Assembly: GCF_009604405.1 (NCBI RefSeq)
Contig: NZ_WEGK01000024.1
Span: 1-64,000, forward strand
Origin: Nocardia macrotermitis
GTDB taxonomy: Bacteria; Actinomycetota; Actinomycetes; Mycobacteriales; Mycobacteriaceae
DNA length: 64,000 nucleotides
Direction: 5' to 3'
The notes under the pieces were generated by a model. It had not been told where the DNA came from, did not search any database, and was given only the letters and a program-made list of their open reading frames with translations. The position numbers and the translations under genes are program-made. Each line of letters opens with the position of its first letter. Position 1 is the first letter of the stretch. Below are positions 61,975 to 64,000 of this stretch, piece after piece.

Positions 61975-63044
61975 GCGGGCTCCGGAGTGAGTCGGTGCTG
62001 CTCGAGCGCCACGGCGGCGCCGCGCAGCGCGGGTGTGGCGGCCACGATGAGTTCGGTGGCCACGTTGTCGAGATATCCTGCGAGGGAACGGTTTCCGATG
62101 AAACGTTCGCGAAAGTCACTGTCGGCGAGGAAATCCACGATGCCGGGCAGAATGCCGCCGCCGAGCAGCACCCCGCCGCGCGCGCCGAGCGTCAGCGCGA
62201 CGTTCCCGGCGAATGCGCCGAGCATCCCGCAGAACATCGAGAGTGCTTCGCGCGCAACATCATCGGTGCCGCGACGTCCGGCGGTGCACACCTGCTCGGG
62301 CTGCCCGGCCGCGGGCCGCACCCCGTGCACCACGCACAGTGCCCGGTACAGCCGTCCGAGTCCGGGCCCGGACAGCGCGGTCTCGGCGTCCACCACCGGA
62401 TGCTGTTCCCGCAACACCCGCGCCACCTGCATCTCCCGCTCGGTCTCCACCGGCAGCCCCGCGTGCCCGCCCTCCCCGGGAATCGCGATCCACTGCCGCC
62501 GCACCCGCATCAGCCCGCTCACGCCCAGCCCGGTCCCGGGTCCGATCACCGCCATCGGCTCCGCGGCCCACCGCACGCCGTTGCCGATCCGCACGAACGC
62601 CGTATCCGGCAGCTCGGGCACGGCCAGCGCCAGCGCGGTGAAATCGTTGATCAGCTCGAGCCGTTCGAGCCCCAGCCGCATCCGGCTCTCGGAGATCGAG
62701 AAATCCCAGTGCGCGTTGGTGAGCCGGAACCGATCGCCGCGCACCGGCCCGGCGACGGCGGCACAGGCCATCGCCGGGCGGGTTCCGGACGTCAGACGAT
62801 CGAGGTAGTTCTCCACCGCCGCAACGAGATCCGGGAATTCCGCACACCGCAGGATACGGACCTCGTACGGTTCGCCGCCGAGTTCGCCGACCAGCCCGAA
62901 CCGCGCGTGGGTGCCACCGATATCGGCGACCAGCCAGGGGTCGTCGGGGTGGGGCGAGTGGTCTCCGGGCACGTGCCGCGACGTCGTCGCGTCTCGGTCA
63001 CCCGGTACTTCCGGCCGCCGGGTCGCGGACGCGGCGATCCTCAT
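61971..63044 (-). CDS. glk: Glucokinase, ATP-dependent (GlkA family)
   Basis: 357 residues. Nucleotide site LVADIGGTHARFG, catalytic Asp in LINDFTALA, GPGTGLGVSGL and EGGHAGLPVETE. It makes glucose 6-phosphate. A ~40-residue low-complexity lead precedes the core, so the start could be later; ATG 63044 overlaps the edd stop (ATGA), which supports it. It lies between edd and eda. Confidence 0.88.
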   Translation of the reverse strand: MRIAASATRRPEVPGDRDATTSRHVPGDHSPHPDDPWLVADIGGTHARFGLVGELGGEPYEVRILRCAEFPDLVAAVENYLDRLTSGTRPAMACAAVAGPVRGDRFRLTNAHWDFSISESRMRLGLERLELINDFTALALAVPELPDTAFVRIGNGVRWAAEPMAVIGPGTGLGVSGLMRVRRQWIAIPGEGGHAGLPVETEREMQVARVLREQHPVVDAETALSGPGLGRLYRALCVVHGVRPAAGQPEQVCTAGRRGTDDVAREALSMFCGMLGAFAGNVALTLGARGGVLLGGGILPGIVDFLADSDFRERFIGNRSLAGYLDNVATELIVAATPALRGAAVALEQHRLTPEPA

Positions 63045-64000
63045 GCCGCCCCGAACACGGCCGACCCGAACACGCTCGCGCCCCGATCGGCCGGGCCGAC
63101 CGCGGTGCGGAAGCAGTCGAACAGTTCGCGGCCGGTGCCGATCGGCGTCGCCGTCACCCGGGCGCACGGCCGCGCGGCGAGTTCCGCCGGATCCACCAGA
63201 ATACCGAGTTCGCCTGTCTCGGCGTCCAATTCGATGATGTCGCCGTCCACGATGCGCGCGATCGGCCCGTCCGCCGCGGCCTCGGGCGTCAGATGCATCG
63301 CCGTGGGCACCTTGCCCGACGCGCCCGACATCCGCCCGTCGGTGACCAGCGCGACCGCGTACCCGCGATCCTGGAGCACGCCCAGAGCCGGTGTGAGCTT
63401 GTGCAATTCGGGCATCCCGTTGGCGCGCGGACCCTGGAATCGCACCACCGCGATCATGTCCCGATTCAGCTGCCCGTCCCGGAACGCGGCGAGAAACTCT
63501 TCCTGATCCTCGAAAACCCTTGCGGGAGCGCGCACCACCCGATGTTCGGGCGCGACCGCCGACACCTTGATCACCGCGCGACCCAGCGATCCGTCGAGCA
63601 TGCGCAGCCCGCCGTCGGGCGCGAACGGATCGGCCGCCGACCGCAGCACCGATTTGTCGCCACTGTCGGAAGGCCCACGGTGCCAAGCGATCTCACCGTC
63701 CGCCTCGAGCACCGGAACCTCGCGGTAGTGGCTGCTGAGACCGTGTCCGGCGACGGTGGTGACATCGTCGTGCAGCAGTCCGGCCCCGAGCAGTTCGCCG
63801 ATCAGCTGCGGCATACCGCCCGCCCGCTGATAGGCGTTGATGTCGGCGACACCGTTGGGATAGATGCGCGTCAGGGTGGGCACCACGGCCGAGAGTTCCG
63901 CGAAATCGTCCCAGCGCACGTCGATTCCGGCCGCGGCGGCCATCGCCACCAGATGCATGGTGTGATTGGTGGACCCGCCGGTGGCCAGCAGCGCGACGAT
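63041..64000 (-). CDS. edd: 6-phosphogluconate dehydratase, partial (N-terminus beyond window)
   Basis: About 319 C-terminal residues are present. Motifs of the IlvD/Edd family: TGGSTNHTMHLVAM at the window edge, LLHDDVTTVAGHGL and VTDGRMSGASGKVPTAMHL. IlvD is the other option, but adjacency with glk and eda makes Edd much likelier. It converts 6-phosphogluconate to KDPG. First seen gene of edd-glk-eda, all with 4-base overlaps. Confidence 0.92.
   Translation of the reverse strand: MVALLATGGSTNHTMHLVAMAAAAGIDVRWDDFAELSAVVPTLTRIYPNGVADINAYQRAGGMPQLIGELLGAGLLHDDVTTVAGHGLSSHYREVPVLEADGEIAWHRGPSDSGDKSVLRSAADPFAPDGGLRMLDGSLGRAVIKVSAVAPEHRVVRAPARVFEDQEEFLAAFRDGQLNRDMIAVVRFQGPRANGMPELHKLTPALGVLQDRGYAVALVTDGRMSGASGKVPTAMHLTPEAAADGPIARIVDGDIIELDAETGELGILVDPAELAARPCARVTATPIGTGRELFDCFRTAVGPADRGASVFGSAVFGAA

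Noticed and set aside
61091..62119. Extension of the histidine kinase frame upstream over eda
   Set aside because: The extra ~340 residues are low-complexity and lie on the same strand as eda in another frame; eda has clear catalytic motifs.
63045..63686. N-terminal extension of glucokinase into edd
   Set aside because: Arg/Gly-rich shadow sequence; the ATGA overlap at 63041-63044 gives a natural start.
1..64000. CRISPR arrays, tRNA or rRNA genes, intact insertion sequences, IdeR-type iron boxes
   Set aside because: None was recognised on reading both strands.

Overview
The window comes from a high-GC Mycobacteriales actinomycete, most likely Nocardia or a close relative. The evidence is the combination of a PE/PPE-bearing type VII secretion locus, a ~1,630-residue NAD-dependent glutamate dehydrogenase, PknG, a DesA1-type acyl-ACP desaturase, an AnsP-type asparagine permease, a DUF222/HNH (13E12-type) gene, and XRE/DUF397 and DUF4254-like genes. 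Family assignments are from motif recognition only; no search was run.

Layout. (1) 1-21.6 kb: a type VII secretion locus. It holds a truncated ESX-associated gene and a divergent NlpC/P60 hydrolase, then eccA-eccB-eccC-PE-PPE-two Esx-size proteins-espG-MinD-like ATPase-eccD-mycP-eccE, a small EspR-like regulator and two single-pass membrane proteins. The order is that of mycobacterial ESX-3, with an EspI-like MinD ATPase placed before eccD as in ESX-1. (2) 21.7-28.9 kb: NAD-glutamate dehydrogenase, an SPFH/zinc-ribbon protein, a DUF1707 membrane protein and lipB. (3) 28.9-35.6 kb: an accessory stretch with vapBC, a decayed DinB-type sequence in tandem copies, a small inverted-repeat element, a DUF222/HNH gene, a HIT protein, DUF397 and XRE genes, a DUF4254-like gene and an intact DinB gene. 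(4) 35.6-40.1 kb: DUF475 (TerC-like), DUF885 peptidase, a lytic transglycosylase-like lipoprotein and TerD. (5) 40.6-57.4 kb: a regulator-rich stretch with two LuxR-type ATPase regulators, two paralogous MerR regulators, WhiB, MarR, MFS, ansP, pknG and two secreted proteins. (6) 57.6-64 kb: desA1, an orphan histidine kinase with a 35-residue repeat array, and an edd-glk-eda Entner-Doudoroff operon running off the end.

The most interesting signal is not a gene. Two classes of palindrome recur in non-coding gaps. One is TGTGCCGTY-N4-ARCGGTACA, seen 7 times: before eccA, before the glutamate dehydrogenase, twice between merR and whiB, before ansP and before two secreted proteins. The other is TTCCCR-N4-YGGGAA, seen in 10 mostly imperfect copies: four in the ESX locus, plus sites before the dehydrogenase, ansP, pknG and the secreted genes. 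Five gaps hold both. In four of these the centre-to-centre distances are 22, 31, 33 and 51 bp, close to whole helical turns. This suggests two regulators acting together on secretion genes and on glutamate/asparagine metabolism. PknG (which in mycobacteria acts through GarA on glutamate dehydrogenase), NAD-GDH and AnsP all lie in the window and all carry at least one of these sites.

Other structure: a 37-bp minisatellite that includes a stop codon, an octapeptide repeat inside a MerR protein, a 105-bp array inside a histidine kinase, a 21-bp duplication at a whiB start, and a 25-bp inverted repeat abutting a marR start.
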